A stretch of DNA of 64,000 nucleotides, taken from assembly GCF_001310275.1 (NCBI RefSeq), contig NZ_LGYZ01000048.1, positions 62,001 to 126,000 on the forward strand. Direction: 5' to 3'. Position numbers and translations under genes: made by a program. The notes under the pieces were generated by a model that had not been told where the DNA came from, made no database searches, and was given only the letters and a program-made list of their open reading frames with translations. Origin of the DNA: Nocardia arizonensis. GTDB lineage: Bacteria; Actinomycetota; Actinomycetes; Mycobacteriales; Mycobacteriaceae. Below are positions 1 through 8,261 of the stretch, one piece after another (positions within the stretch are counted from its first letter, which is position 1; each line of letters starts with the position of its first letter).

Positions 1-288
1 CATGACCGTGACCACTTCCCACAGCGACCGCCCCTTGGCTGTGAGTCGGTAGTCGTAACGCACCGGATTGCCCTGGTAGGGCTCCTTGGTCATGACGCCA
101 TGCTCGACGAGGCTCTCCAGGCGCTGGGTGAGCACATTGCGTGCGATGCCCAAGCGCTCGCGGAAGTCGTCGAAGCGGGTCACGCCGAAGAGGGCGTCGC
201 GCACGATCAACAGCGTCCACCACTCCCCGACCACCTCCAGGCATTGGGCAAGCGAGCAGTTCATGTCCTCGAAGCTGGTCCGTCGCAT
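1..288 (-). CDS. HxlR-family transcriptional regulator, 3' end outside window
   Basis: The minus-strand frame is open from an ATG at 288 to the window edge (96 codons). It shows the HxlR winged-helix pattern: an N-terminal Cys in the context MNCSLAQCLEVVGEWWTLLI, then RFDDFRERLGIARNVLTQRLESL as recognition helix and RYDYRLTAKGRSLW as wing. Proteins of this family are small dimeric regulators that often respond to aldehydes, quinones or redox change through the N-terminal Cys, and usually control the divergent gene. Here that gene is the thioesterase starting at 342, only 53 bases away, so it is a likely target. The C-terminal few residues are missing because the window starts inside the gene. 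Confidence 0.85.
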   Translation of the reverse strand, partial: MRRTSFEDMNCSLAQCLEVVGEWWTLLIVRDALFGVTRFDDFRERLGIARNVLTQRLESLVEHGVMTKEPYQGNPVRYDYRLTAKGRSLWEVVTVM

Positions 289-305
289 AACTCCAGACTA
301 GTAGG

Positions 306-334
306 TTGCTTGAAAAAACTCACTCGGCTACAGT
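306..334 (+). promoter_or_regulatory. Candidate promoter of the thioesterase gene (leaderless)
   Basis: A TTGCTT box at 306-311 and a TACAGT box at 329-334 are separated by 17 bases, close to the sigma-70 type consensus. Transcription would begin around 341-342, on the ATG at 342, and no ribosome binding site precedes that ATG. A leaderless transcript, common in actinobacteria, is therefore inferred. The ACTAGT palindrome at 297-302 just upstream could belong to the HxlR operator. Confidence 0.45.
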
Positions 335-341
335 GCGTTTC

Positions 342-1142
342 ATGATGCAACTCACTACGTCGTTCGCGGCGGTCTTCGATCTCGCCGAGGTCGGCGCGCA
401 CCACTGGCGGGCGACGGTGGATCACACCTGGCGCGGTTGGACCGGTCCGCACGGCGGGGTTATCGCCGCGCTGGCCGTCGAGGTCGCCGCGCGCACCGTC
501 AGCGACGTGCCGGTGCGCGCCCTCGACCTGCGTTTCCTAGGGCGACCGCGCGACGGAGCGGTCACCTTGCGTGCCGAGCACCATCCGGTCGGGCGCTCCA
601 CCCACGTGGTGGACGTGCGCCTCACCCAGGACGAGCAGGCGATCGCCACCGCCGCGGTCACACTCGGCCGTACCGCCGCCACCGTCGTCCCGGACCGTTC
701 CGCCCGGCTCGCGCCCGCGGTGCCCGCACCCGAAGGTTGCGAGACCTTCCAGCTCCCGCCGCAGATCGTGCCGGTGGGAGCGCACTTCGAGATCCGCCCG
801 GCGGCCGGGCCGCTGCCGCTGACCGGTTCCGCGGAACCGTGGATGACCGCGTGGATCGGCTTGGTCCCCGCTCTGCCCGTCGACGCACCGGCACTGGCCG
901 TCCTCGCTGACGCGCTGCCGCCCGCGATCTTCCCGACCCTCACCGCCCCCGTCGCGGTGCCGACCGTGAACCTGTCGATGTATCTGCACCGCGACGACTT
1001 CGACCCGCTCGGTCGCCGCGCCCTGGTCCGCACGGCCAATATCGGCACCGCCTCCGGCTGGTCGGTGGACGAGACCGATATCTGGGACGAGCGAGGCCGT
1101 CTACTCGCCACAGCCCGTCAGAGCCGCCGAGTTCTCGGCTGA
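342..1142 (+). CDS. Acyl-CoA thioesterase (TesB-like double hotdog) family protein
   Basis: A protein of 266 residues starting MMQLTTSFAAVFDLAEVG. The segment HTWRGWTGPHGGVIAALAVE is the characteristic N-terminal hotdog signature of actinobacterial thioesterase-family proteins (substrate-binding helix after a conserved GG), and the C-terminal half carries a second hotdog with LSMYLHRDDF and WSVDETDIWDERGRLLATARQ. The family hydrolyses acyl-CoA thioesters in the cytoplasm; the substrate cannot be told. The longer frame from 306 is rejected because its first codons overlap the -35 and -10 boxes. The MFS gene begins 15 bases downstream, so both are probably one transcript under HxlR control. Confidence 0.75.
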   Translation: MMQLTTSFAAVFDLAEVGAHHWRATVDHTWRGWTGPHGGVIAALAVEVAARTVSDVPVRALDLRFLGRPRDGAVTLRAEHHPVGRSTHVVDVRLTQDEQAIATAAVTLGRTAATVVPDRSARLAPAVPAPEGCETFQLPPQIVPVGAHFEIRPAAGPLPLTGSAEPWMTAWIGLVPALPVDAPALAVLADALPPAIFPTLTAPVAVPTVNLSMYLHRDDFDPLGRRALVRTANIGTASGWSVDETDIWDERGRLLATARQSRRVLG

Positions 1143-1157
1143 TACGGAGAAGTCATC

Positions 1158-2565
1158 GTGAATACCGTTGTCGCAGCGCGGGCGAAGTCCGTCGACCACC
1201 GGGTCGTGCTCGCCATCGTCTCGGTCGGGGTGCTGCTGTCGAGCCTCGACCTGTTCATCGTCAATGTCGCGCTGCCGCAGGTGGCGCGCGACTTCGGGGC
1301 CGCCGACCTGTCCGCGCTGTCCTGGGTGCTCAATGCATACGCCATCGTCTTCGCCGCACTGTTGGTCCCGGCGGGCCGACTCGGCGACCGGGCGGGCAAT
1401 CGCACCATGTTCCTGCTCGGGCTCATCGCCTTCGTCGTCGGTTCCGCGCTGTGCGCGCTCGCGTGGAATGTGCTGTCGCTGGTCGGCTTCCGAGTGGTGC
1501 AGGCCATCGGTGCCGCCATGCTTACCCCGGCCTCACTCGGCCTCGTCCTCACCGCGACGCCCCCGCGACGCCGCGGTGCGCTTGTGGGTCGCCTTCGGCG
1601 GACTCGGCGCCGCCCTCGGGCCGGTCATCGGAGGTCTGCTGGTCAGCATCGACTGGCGGTGGGTGTTCTTGGTCAACGTGCCCATCGGCCTGGTCGCCGC
1701 CGTGATCGGACTGCGGCGACTGCCCGATCCACGCGGTGACGGCGGCCCGCTGCCGGACCTGTTCGGCACGGCATTGTTCATCGGCTCGGTCGCCGCTCTC
1801 GTCCTCGGACTCGTCAAGGGTTCGGACTGGGGATGGACCTCCGCCGGGGTGCTCGTCTCGTTCGCGGCCGCGGTGATCTGCGCGATCGGCTTCGCGATCT
1901 CCTCGGCTCGCCACCACAGCCCCGTTCTCGACCCGGCGCTGCTGCGCGCCCCGAATTTCGGTCTCATGGCGGCCAATTCGGTGTTCTTCCAGATCGCCTT
2001 CGCGGGCATGCTGCTGACGATCGTGCTGTGGGGTCAGGACGTGTGGGGCTGGTCGGCCCTGCGCACCGGACTCGCCATCGCACCGGGCCCGCTGGTCGTG
2101 CCGGTCGTCGCGGTACTGGCCGGACGGCTCATCGCCCGGATCGGCGCGGGCTCGGTCATCGCCGCGGGCGGTATCGCCTTCGCCGCGGGTGTGGTGTGGT
2201 GGGCCACCGCCGTCACCCTGCGACCCGACTACCTCGGGGGCATCCTCGGCGGCATGCTCGTCACCGGACTCGGTGTCGGGCTCACCCTGCCGACCGCCTT
2301 CGCCGCGGGCACCAGCGGGCTGCCGCCGCAACGCTTCGCCACCGGATCGGCCGTGCTGAGCATGACCCGGCAGATCGGTCTCGCCATCGGCGTCGCCGTC
2401 GTGGTGGCCACGCTCGGCTCCCCCGCCGGCCCGGACGAAACGCTCAGCGCCTTCCAACGCACCTGGTATGTCGCGGCCGCCGTCGCCGTGGTCGCCGGAC
2501 TCGTCGGACTCGGTGCGCGCATGCCGAGACACGACGCACCTCAACCGGATCCGGCCACCGTCTGA
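1158..2565 (+). pseudogene. MFS drug exporter (EmrB/QacA type), frameshifted
   Basis: The GTG at 1158 follows a GGAG site at 1146. The first frame encodes transmembrane helices 1-4 of a DHA2-type exporter (SSLDLFIVNVALPQVARDF, AGRLGDRAGNR as the motif A loop), up to LTATPP. The rest (RDAAVRLWVAFGGLGAALGP to the stop at 2565) is in the +1 frame and continues the same protein without loss. Skipping one C in the run of five C at 1560-1564 joins both halves into one plausible protein of about 468 residues. The gene is therefore either a recent pseudogene or intact with a homopolymer error. Such exporters pump cationic or hydrophobic drugs using the proton gradient. It follows the thioesterase gene at 15 bases. 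Confidence 0.8.
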
Positions 2566-2571
2566 CGCGGG

Positions 2572-2614
2572 AACTCGGGGGTAGTGGTGTAACCGCCCGG
2601 GATCCGGCGCTAAG
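2572..2614 (+). repeat. Left target duplication (AACTC) and left terminal inverted repeat
   Basis: Bases 2572-2576 read AACTC and 2577-2614 form the left 38-bp inverted repeat, opening GGGGGTAGTGGTGTA. Compared with the right end it differs only at positions 16, 20 and 38 counted from the outer end. Confidence 0.93.
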
Positions 2615-2697
2615 ACGATTCGGACAGGTTGGCCGGAACCGTGAGCGGTGCTGCGGCGCTGGTGGTTTCATGTGCACCTGTGCGTGATGAGGGTGCG

Positions 2698-4860
2698 GTG
2701 AGCGGCGGGTATGGCTGGTTCGGGTTGTTGTCTCGGGTCGAGCTGGAACGGTTCTTCCACCTGGATGAAGAGGACCGCCGGCTGATCGCGGCCCGCCGGC
2801 GCGATTCGAACCGGTTGGGGTTCGCGCTCCAACTGGTCACTGTCCGTCACCTGGGCATGTTCCTGCCGGACCCGCTGGAGGTTCCCGCCGAGCTGGTGGC
2901 GTATCTCGCCGAGCAGCTCGATATCGCCGATCCGGCGTGCGTGAAGTCCTTCACCGACCGGGACAAGACCCGCCTCGAGCATGCCTGGGAGATCGGGCGC
3001 GAGTGCGGGCTGGTCGCCTTCGGCGAGGTCGAAGGTGAACTCGCGGCGTGGATCTCGGACCAGGCATGGATGACCGGGGATGGCCCGAAAGCGATTTTCG
3101 ACGGTGCGGTGGCCTGGCTGCGGAACCGGCGCGCCTTGCTGCCGCAGGGTGTGACGACCCTGGAACGTCTTGTCGCGCAAGGCCGTCAGGGGGCCGACGA
3201 ACGATTGTGGGCGCAGCTGGCAGGCCAGCTGGACCTGGTCACCGCCCGCGCTCTGACCGGGATATTGACTGCGCGTGAGGAGGGCCGGCGCAGGGTGATC
3301 GACCTGGAACGCCTGCGGCGCGGGGTGTTCAAGGTGTCGTCCGAGGGGCTGCTGTCCGCGGTCGGCCGGTTGCGGGATGTGAACGCGTTGGTGCCAGTCA
3401 CGGTGGATGTGGCCGCGGTCCCGCCGCGTCGTGTTCTGGGGTTGGCCGCGCATGGGATGTCGGGGCGGATCGGGCAGTTGCGGCGGATGCAGCGTGAGCA
3501 TTTGCTGGCGGTTCTGATCGCGACGGTGTTCACCTTGCGGGCTCGTGCCACCGATGACGTGCTGGATTCGACCAGGTGATGGTCACGATCTGATGTCGAA
3601 GGCGGAGCGGCAGGCGGCTGAGGAGAAACTGCGCCGGTATCCGCGGGTGTCGAAGAGCGCGGGCAAGCTCGCGGCGGCGGTGCGGGTGCTGCTGGAGATG
3701 ACCGACACGTCACCGGGATTGTCGCTGGAGCTGGTGTGGAACCTGATCGAGAACACCGTCACCCGCGCCGAGCAGCGGGCGGCGTTGTCCACCGTCGATG
3801 ACCTGGTGCTGGCGGCGGATGCGCAACTGGACGGGCAGAAGCTTGAGGAGTTGGCTGGTCGGGTGGCCACAGTGCGGACGTTTTTGCCCTCGTTGATGCG
3901 TGCGGTCGAGTTCGGTGCTATCAGTGACGCCCGCCCGCTGCTCGCGGCGATGTACACGCTGGCGGACCTTTTGACCGAGTCCCGCCCGCGTGGGGTGCCC
4001 GCTCGGTGGCTGGACGCGCGCCGGGTGAACCACGACCTGGTCTCTGGTGGCTGGCAGCGCCTGGTCTACCCGCCCGATCGCCCCGCCGAAACGGTGGACC
4101 GCGCCGCCTACACCCTGTGCCTGCTGGAGCAGTTCCATCGGAATCTCAAGCACCGCAACATCTTCGCCGAGCATTCGTCGAAGTGGCGGGATCCGCGAGC
4201 GCATCTGCTGTCGGGGGTGGTGTGGGAGCAGGCCCGCGAGGCGGGCATGAACGCGCTCGGGCTGCCCGACAACCCGCACCCGCTGCTGGCCGGTCACGCC
4301 GCCGCGCTCGACGCCGCCTACCGCGAGCTGGCCGCCGGCCTCGGTGATGATGTCCCGGCCAGCGTGGACGCCGACGGGAAACTGCATGTCGCCGCGTTGA
4401 CCGCGACCCCGGATCCGCCGTCGCTGATCGACCTGCGGGTACGGGTGGAGGCGATGCTGCCGCGGCTGGATCTGCCGGAGCTGGTGTTGGAGGTGATGTC
4501 GTGGCACCTGGGGTTCATCGAGGCGTTCACCCACGTGTCGGGCAACCCGGCCCGCGTCGGTGATCTGGGGTTGTCGGTGGCCGCGGTGCTGTGCGCGCAC
4601 GCGATGAACGTCGGCTTCAAACCGGTTGCCTCCCCCGGAGTGGAGGCGCTGACCCGCGACCGACTCCACCACGTCGACCAGCATGATCTGCGGTTCGACA
4701 CCCTCGCCGCGGCCAACGCCGTGCTCGTGGACGCCCAGGCCGACATCGGCCTGGCGCGGTTGTGGGGCGGCGGCTTGGTCGCCTCGGTGGACGGGATCCG
4801 GTTCGTGGTGCCGGTCCGGACCCACCACGCCCGCCCGAATCCGAAGTATTTCGGCAGGTC
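2698..4860 (+). pseudogene. tnpA: Tn3-family transposase TnpA, frameshifted and lacking its C-terminus
   Basis: The N-terminal part has the DUF4158 DNA-binding region (FHLDEEDRRLIAARR, DSNRLGFALQL) and runs to codon GTGCTGGAT near 3570. The reading then needs at least two small indels between about 3564 and 3593 to reach the second frame, which begins LMSKAERQAAEEKLRRYPRV. The catalytic DDE_Tnp_Tn3 domain starts normally (ALTRDRLHHVDQHDLR, then WGGGLVASVDGIRF with the first catalytic Asp) but stops after NPKYFG at about 4858, where unrelated sequence begins. About 270 residues with the second Asp and the Glu are missing, so it cannot catalyse transposition. The start is uncertain: GTG 2698 has GAGGG just upstream, and TTG 2629 is also possible. 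Confidence 0.9.
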
Positions 4861-4862
4861 GG

Positions 4863-4985
4863 GCTGCGCACCGAGGTGTGCCCGGACAACTTCATCAGCA
4901 CCGGGGTCGACGCACCCTGCTCCGCAGCGTGCGTGAGCCGGGAATGGCGTAGCTGATGCAGCGTGCAGGGAAGACGATGACGCCG
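4863..4985 (-). pseudogene. Tyrosine recombinase C-terminal fragment
   Basis: On the minus strand the segment LHQLRHSRLTHAAEQGAS followed by TPVLMKLSGHTSVRS (about 4863-4961) is the catalytic core of a phage-integrase-type recombinase: the HxxR box and the second His in LSGH. The flanking parts, including the catalytic Arg I and the final Tyr, are absent. It abuts the broken end of tnpA almost base to base. Some Tn3 relatives (Tn4430, Tn4651 type) use a tyrosine recombinase as resolvase, so this may be what is left of this element's own resolution system, deleted together with the end of tnpA. Confidence 0.75.
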
Positions 4986-5059
4986 CCGCCCAGCCACACC
5001 ATCACTGGCCGGGTCTCCGCCCTGCGCCAACTGGGCCAGAGGACCGACCGCGGTCGGAT

Positions 5060-5284
5060 CTGGCCGAAATCAAGCAAAGGCGGCACAGGATTTCCTCGAA
5101 CACCCCGCTCAAGCCCGGAAACAAGGCGCCGCACTCCGGACAGTACGAAGAGGTCGGTCCGCGCGGCGGACACACCGGTGACGAAGTCACCGGTGTCAAG
5201 GGCCGCAAGCTGCCCCCGACCAGCAAGCCGGGCAACGGCTACATCCTCGTCGACCCGACGAACAACGGGGCTGGCAAGGGATAG
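5060..5284 (+). CDS. YjzC-like small protein, start codon unclear
   Basis: The frame ending at TAG 5282-5284 reads TPLKPGNKAPHSGQYEEVGP, then RGGHTGDEV, KLPPTSKPGNGYILVDPTNN and GAGKG. The PGxKAPxSGxYxxVGPRGG signature is that of YjzC-family small proteins, whose function is unknown. No ATG, GTG or TTG occurs in this frame upstream back to at least about 4940; a CTG at 5060 (LAEIKQRRHR) is the only obvious candidate. Either a CTG start is used or the 5' end was lost during rearrangement of the transposon. A strong inverted repeat follows 13 bases after the stop. Confidence 0.5.
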   Translation: MAEIKQRRHRISSNTPLKPGNKAPHSGQYEEVGPRGGHTGDEVTGVKGRKLPPTSKPGNGYILVDPTNNGAGKG

Positions 5285-5297
5285 TCCCAACCGCGGA

Positions 5298-5340
5298 TGA
5301 CTGTGCGGCGTGTACCCGATGAGGGCGCGCCGCACAGTCA
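5298..5340. terminator. Bidirectional hairpin between convergent reading frames
   Basis: Arms of 13 perfectly complementary bases at 5298-5310 and 5328-5340 (TGACTGTGCGGCG and its complement) enclose a 17-base loop. It lies between the YjzC-like frame (plus strand) and the minus-strand genes ending at 5338 and 5519, which fits a shared intrinsic terminator, although there is no T tract. Confidence 0.6.
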
Positions 5341-5518
5341 TGTTCGGCCCCAGCGGCCATCGGGGCCGCCGTAGTATCGGCCGAATTTCGGGGCGTTTAT
5401 GGCGTAGCTGCTGGTCAGAGCGGGCGCGTTCGGCTTCCATCCCCCGGCGACGCCGGTCGGAGAAGGAGTGCTCTGGGAGGGGTTTCCACCGCGGTCATCC
5501 TTGGTTCGCGGCCGGTGT
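5338..5518 (-). other. Open frame without start codon downstream of the 5519-5848 gene
   Basis: On the minus strand a frame ending with TGA at 5338-5340 reads VAGGWKPNAPALTSSYAINA followed by PKFGRYYGGPDGRWGRT. Its composition (Gly, Pro, Tyr, Asn rich, low Arg) looks more like coding than shadow sequence, and it stops exactly at the terminator hairpin. No ATG, GTG or TTG lies in frame between 5338 and 5518, so it may be the frameshifted tail of an older gene. I do not recognise it. Confidence 0.25.
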
Positions 5519-5848
5519 TCAGTCTTCGGGTCCGGCGACCAGGTACTCCTTCAGCAGGAAGGCGCCGGGGTTGAGATCGGGGAACTCGCGCTCGACCGGG
5601 CCGCTGATGAACTGGATCTTGATGTAGGCGCTCGGGTCGAGGTGAGCAAACGGCGCCAGCGAGAACCGCTGTTTCACCTGGAAGCCGTCGAGGAGTTCGA
5701 TCTCCATGCCCTCGCTGCCTTCCACACCGTACTTCTCGAGGAGGCTGCCCAGGGTGGGGGGTTTATGAGCGTCGTCGACGAGCTGGCTGTAGCGACTCAT
5801 GGACGCTTCATCGGTCGCTTCGCCAATGACTTGGATTTTGGTAATCAC
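5519..5848 (-). CDS. Hypothetical protein in transposon cargo
   Basis: A GTG at 5848 preceded by AAGG opens a 109-residue protein beginning VITKIQVIGEATDEASMSRY and ending LLKEYLVAGPED. It is acidic, has no signal peptide or membrane segment and no Cys. Alternating hydrophobic residues in IEIELLDGFQVKQRF-like stretches suggest a beta-rich fold. The longer frame up to 5944 has no ribosome site and an Arg/Ser/Cys-rich N-terminus, so it was not used. I do not recognise the family. It is followed by the small secreted-protein genes transcribed from the same strand further upstream and may share their transcript. Confidence 0.5.
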   Translation of the reverse strand: MITKIQVIGEATDEASMSRYSQLVDDAHKPPTLGSLLEKYGVEGSEGMEIELLDGFQVKQRFSLAPFAHLDPSAYIKIQFISGPVEREFPDLNPGAFLLKEYLVAGPED

Positions 5849-5962
5849 CGGTCGGCCCTTCGATAGCGGACGAGAACAAAGCTGGTGTCGATCCGACGAA
5901 CAGCCTCCGCGTTGCGCGCGAGTCGATACGCGGAGGCTGTTCATCGGGTGATCAGGCCGAGA

Positions 5963-6175
5963 CTAGCCCACCTGGGTGCGGATGATGAGCCCGCCGCAGT
6001 CCTCCACGGCCCAGACCGAGCCGTCGGAGTAGGTCTCGACACCGACTGCCACGCAGGGCAGCTGCGTATGGACCGCCGGACTCGCCTGCGCGACGCCGAC
6101 GCCGAAAGTCGTCAGGCCCGCACCGCCGACGGCCAGTAGAATCGCGCTGGCAGAGATCAGCTTGCGAAGAGTCAT
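5963..6175 (-). CDS. Small secreted protein, 70 residues
   Basis: The ATG at 6175 follows a GGAG site at good spacing. The product has a classical Sec signal peptide: MTLRKLISA, a hydrophobic core, then VAQASPA with an AxA cleavage site, leaving a mature part of about 40 residues with two Cys (LPCVAVGVETYSDGSVWAVE and DCGG) that can form one disulfide. Its mature part resembles the neighbour at 6407-6616 in having Cys, Tyr-x-Asp-Gly-Ser/Thr-Val and a C-terminal beta pattern. This type of tiny one-disulfide exported protein is frequent in Nocardia and Mycobacterium, usually without known function. It is cargo of the Tn3-like element. Confidence 0.65.
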   Translation of the reverse strand: MTLRKLISASAILLAVGGAGLTTFGVGVAQASPAVHTQLPCVAVGVETYSDGSVWAVEDCGGLIIRTQVG

Positions 6176-6230
6176 GTTGAGCTCCAATCGTCAGTTGTTG
6201 AAACTGTTCGGCCACGCAGTTCGCGCAGCT

Positions 6231-6265
6231 CCTGAGGTCGGGAGTTGCCCCCTCCCGACCTCAGG
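6231..6265. terminator. Strong intrinsic-type hairpin between the two secreted-protein genes
   Basis: Perfectly complementary 14-base arms at 6231-6244 and 6252-6265 (CCTGAGGTCGGGAG and its complement) with a 7-base loop. It sits between the stop of the 6407-6616 gene and the start of the 5963-6175 gene, so it would end the upstream transcript or act as a leader structure for the downstream one. Confidence 0.6.
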
Positions 6266-6351
6266 TCTGGTCGAGGTCGTACTCGGCGTTCGCACCGGAG
6301 TTCTCGCGCCGTGGAACGACCTTGTTCAGCCGCGTTGTTCGCGCAGCTCCT

Positions 6352-6385
6352 GGGGGGAGAGTCCGTCGAGGTCGGACTCCCCCTC
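6352..6385 (-). terminator. Hairpin just after the 6407-6616 gene
   Basis: GGGGAGAGTCCG at about 6354-6365 pairs with CGGACTCCCC at 6373-6382 with a two-base bulge, 22 bases beyond the stop codon at 6407. A 16-base sequence (GTTCGCGCAGCTCCTG) next to it is repeated next to the hairpin at 6231, so both hairpin regions look like duplicated copies. Confidence 0.45.
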
Positions 6386-6406
6386 GCCACCAGGCGGCGT
6401 CTAGGA

Positions 6407-6616
6407 TCAGCGCTCGCCGGCGGGGCCCGGTGCGTAGAAGACCTCCACCGTGCCGTCGTCGTAATAGGTGGTGCAGATGTAGTGCATGTTCGGTTGCCCG
6501 ACGATGTGTTCGCTGTAGACGCAGTCGACCTTCGGCGCCGCCTGGGCGGCTCCCGCGGCGACCGTCGGGGTCATCGCGGCCAGTGCCAGGGCAGCAAGAA
6601 TTACGGATCTCCTCAA
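6407..6616 (-). CDS. Small secreted protein, 69 residues, TTG start
   Basis: The frame RRSVILAALALAAMTPTVAA, then AQAAPKVDC, has a Sec signal peptide with AQA-A type cleavage site. A TTG at 6614-6616 is preceded by GGGGGG at the right distance, so it is chosen over the longer frame from 6805, whose N-terminus does not look like protein. The mature protein of about 40 residues carries two Cys (VDCVYSE and YICTTYYDDGTVEVFY) and ends PGPAGER. It looks like a divergent relative of the neighbour at 5963-6175, suggesting duplication. Function unknown; exported. It is part of the transposon cargo. Confidence 0.65.
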   Translation of the reverse strand: MRRSVILAALALAAMTPTVAAGAAQAAPKVDCVYSEHIVGQPNMHYICTTYYDDGTVEVFYAPGPAGER

Positions 6617-6920
6617 TGAATCCCCCCATGGTTCGGCGGCATGCTCCGCTGTAGCGAGAGGTCCGAGATTGAACCTTTCACCACCCTTCGACGGTGGTGG
6701 GCACGATTCGGTTCCACCTACTCCCATGTGCTCCATGTCATAGCTAAAGGGAATCATTGCGGGGAACCGATCAGGTCGGGGTCGCGTCCAACCCTTCATG
6801 AGCAACAGTGTGACCGAGGGGTTCCCGAGTCGATGATGATTCCGAAATCTGCTGATGAACAGTAGTTTTCGATTCCTTTAGACCGGCTGTTGTTTCCCGA
6901 ATCGGCGAGAGGGGACAGAA

Positions 6921-8261
6921 GTGCAGGTAGCTCCCGCAGAACTGCGCGCGTTGGCGGCCTCGATGAACGACATCGGTGTCGGGATCGACGCGATCCGGAC
7001 ACAGCTCAGACGTGCCAGAAGTATTCGGCCCGTGGATCGTAAGGCGAAACCGGATCGGTGGACACCGACGAAGAACCCGAGGAAGTCGGTCATACCGGGA
7101 CAGATGCGGTCGGACTGCGAAGAGGTCCCGCAGGGCTTCACCAAAGAGCAGGCCGACAAGGCCGAGACGATGGAAGCCACGCTCCTGGCCGAGGGAACCG
7201 AGGCGCAGCCGCGGGTGTCGTCCTTCGCCGCAGCCGATTGTCAGGTGTACTGGCCGGCACCGTACGAGGTGTGCGGGGCGATCCGCGACAAATACAACGA
7301 GTTGGGTGGGCCGAACAGCTTCCTGCTGTGGCCGACCAGCGACGAACTGACCAACCCTGATGGCATCGGCAAACGCTCTGTATTCCAAAACGGGCCGATC
7401 TATTGGTCCTCGTGGGGTGGAGCGCACCCAGTGGTGAACCACTTCTTCGCCGCGTGGCAGCGCAACGGCTGGGAAGCCGGTGTGCTCGGATATCCGACGA
7501 CCGACGAGATCCCCAGCGCCAATGCCGGGCGTCGTCAGGAGTTCGATCACGGCGCCATCTATTGGCACTTCAACGAGGCCTACTACGTCTCCGGCGCGAT
7601 CCGCGATCGTTGGAACCAGCTGGGTGCCGAAGCAGGATCCTTCGGCTACCCACTTTCCGACGAAATCGATACACCACCCGAACTCGCTGTCCACGGCACG
7701 CGCATGAACAGGTTCGAGGGCGGAATCATCTTCTGGGGGCCTGCACAAGGGACCAGCGAAGGCCAGTGGTTCGTCGTGCCCACCTCCGGTCCTGGACCAG
7801 GCGAAGTCAACATCACCCCCGGTCCCGCGGTCACCACAGACTGCCCGCCGGAAACCGTGCACCCAGGTTCGCCATTCCACTGCGAAGATGCCTGGCGTGA
7901 CGCCTACGGCAAGGTTGTGGTGGCGCGGACAGGACGCTCCGACTCGGCCGCGACGCCCGGCCATGGCGCATTCGGATGGATGCACGCACTCATCGACCAT
8001 CACATGGATCTCGACGCTATCGGCAAAATCGTCAACGTCTCGGTGAAAACTCCGATCGCCGGGCGTTTCGAGTACCAAGCGCAATTCAAGGTCAACGGCC
8101 AGCCCTACATTCGGGCGTTCGTGCGAACCCAGGAAAGCCCACAGGCCGAGGAGGGCCACCTCGACGAGTACGCGATGGGCTTGATCACTGCCTACTGCAA
8201 AACCGGAAGCGAGGCAGGCGAAGGATTCTGCCCTGACTGGGTCAATGAGACACTGGGCTGA
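6921..8261 (+). CDS. LGFP-repeat protein with ESX-substrate-like N-terminus
   Basis: GTG at 6921 has GAGAGGGG upstream. Of 446 residues, 1-30 (MQVAPAELRALAASMNDIG) resemble the N-terminal helix of actinobacterial WXG100/ESX substrates. Residues about 105-275 hold three LGFP repeats, each with a GAIRDKYNELGG- or AAWQRNGWEAG-like helix, an FLLWPTSDEL/LGYPTTDE turn and an RxxFxxGxIYW strand. LGFP repeats bind or anchor to the mycolyl-arabinogalactan cell wall in known proteins. Residues 290-446 hold four or more Cys (TTDCPPE, FHCEDAW, AYCKTG, GFCPDW) and form an unrecognised domain. No Sec signal peptide is visible, so export by type VII secretion is possible but inferred. The next gene overlaps its stop by one base. 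Confidence 0.75.
   Translation: MQVAPAELRALAASMNDIGVGIDAIRTQLRRARSIRPVDRKAKPDRWTPTKNPRKSVIPGQMRSDCEEVPQGFTKEQADKAETMEATLLAEGTEAQPRVSSFAAADCQVYWPAPYEVCGAIRDKYNELGGPNSFLLWPTSDELTNPDGIGKRSVFQNGPIYWSSWGGAHPVVNHFFAAWQRNGWEAGVLGYPTTDEIPSANAGRRQEFDHGAIYWHFNEAYYVSGAIRDRWNQLGAEAGSFGYPLSDEIDTPPELAVHGTRMNRFEGGIIFWGPAQGTSEGQWFVVPTSGPGPGEVNITPGPAVTTDCPPETVHPGSPFHCEDAWRDAYGKVVVARTGRSDSAATPGHGAFGWMHALIDHHMDLDAIGKIVNVSVKTPIAGRFEYQAQFKVNGQPYIRAFVRTQESPQAEEGHLDEYAMGLITAYCKTGSEAGEGFCPDWVNETLG

Noticed and set aside
86..345. Plus-strand frames over the HxlR gene
   Set aside because: They are antisense shadows; the minus-strand HxlR reading has clear family motifs.
422..1111. Long minus-strand frames over the thioesterase gene
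   Set aside because: Arg/Ser/Gly-rich composition typical of antisense frames in GC-rich coding sequence.
4895..5440. 181-codon minus-strand frame across the transposon middle
   Set aside because: It covers the YjzC-like frame and the terminator hairpin, has no family-like sequence and changes character at known borders.
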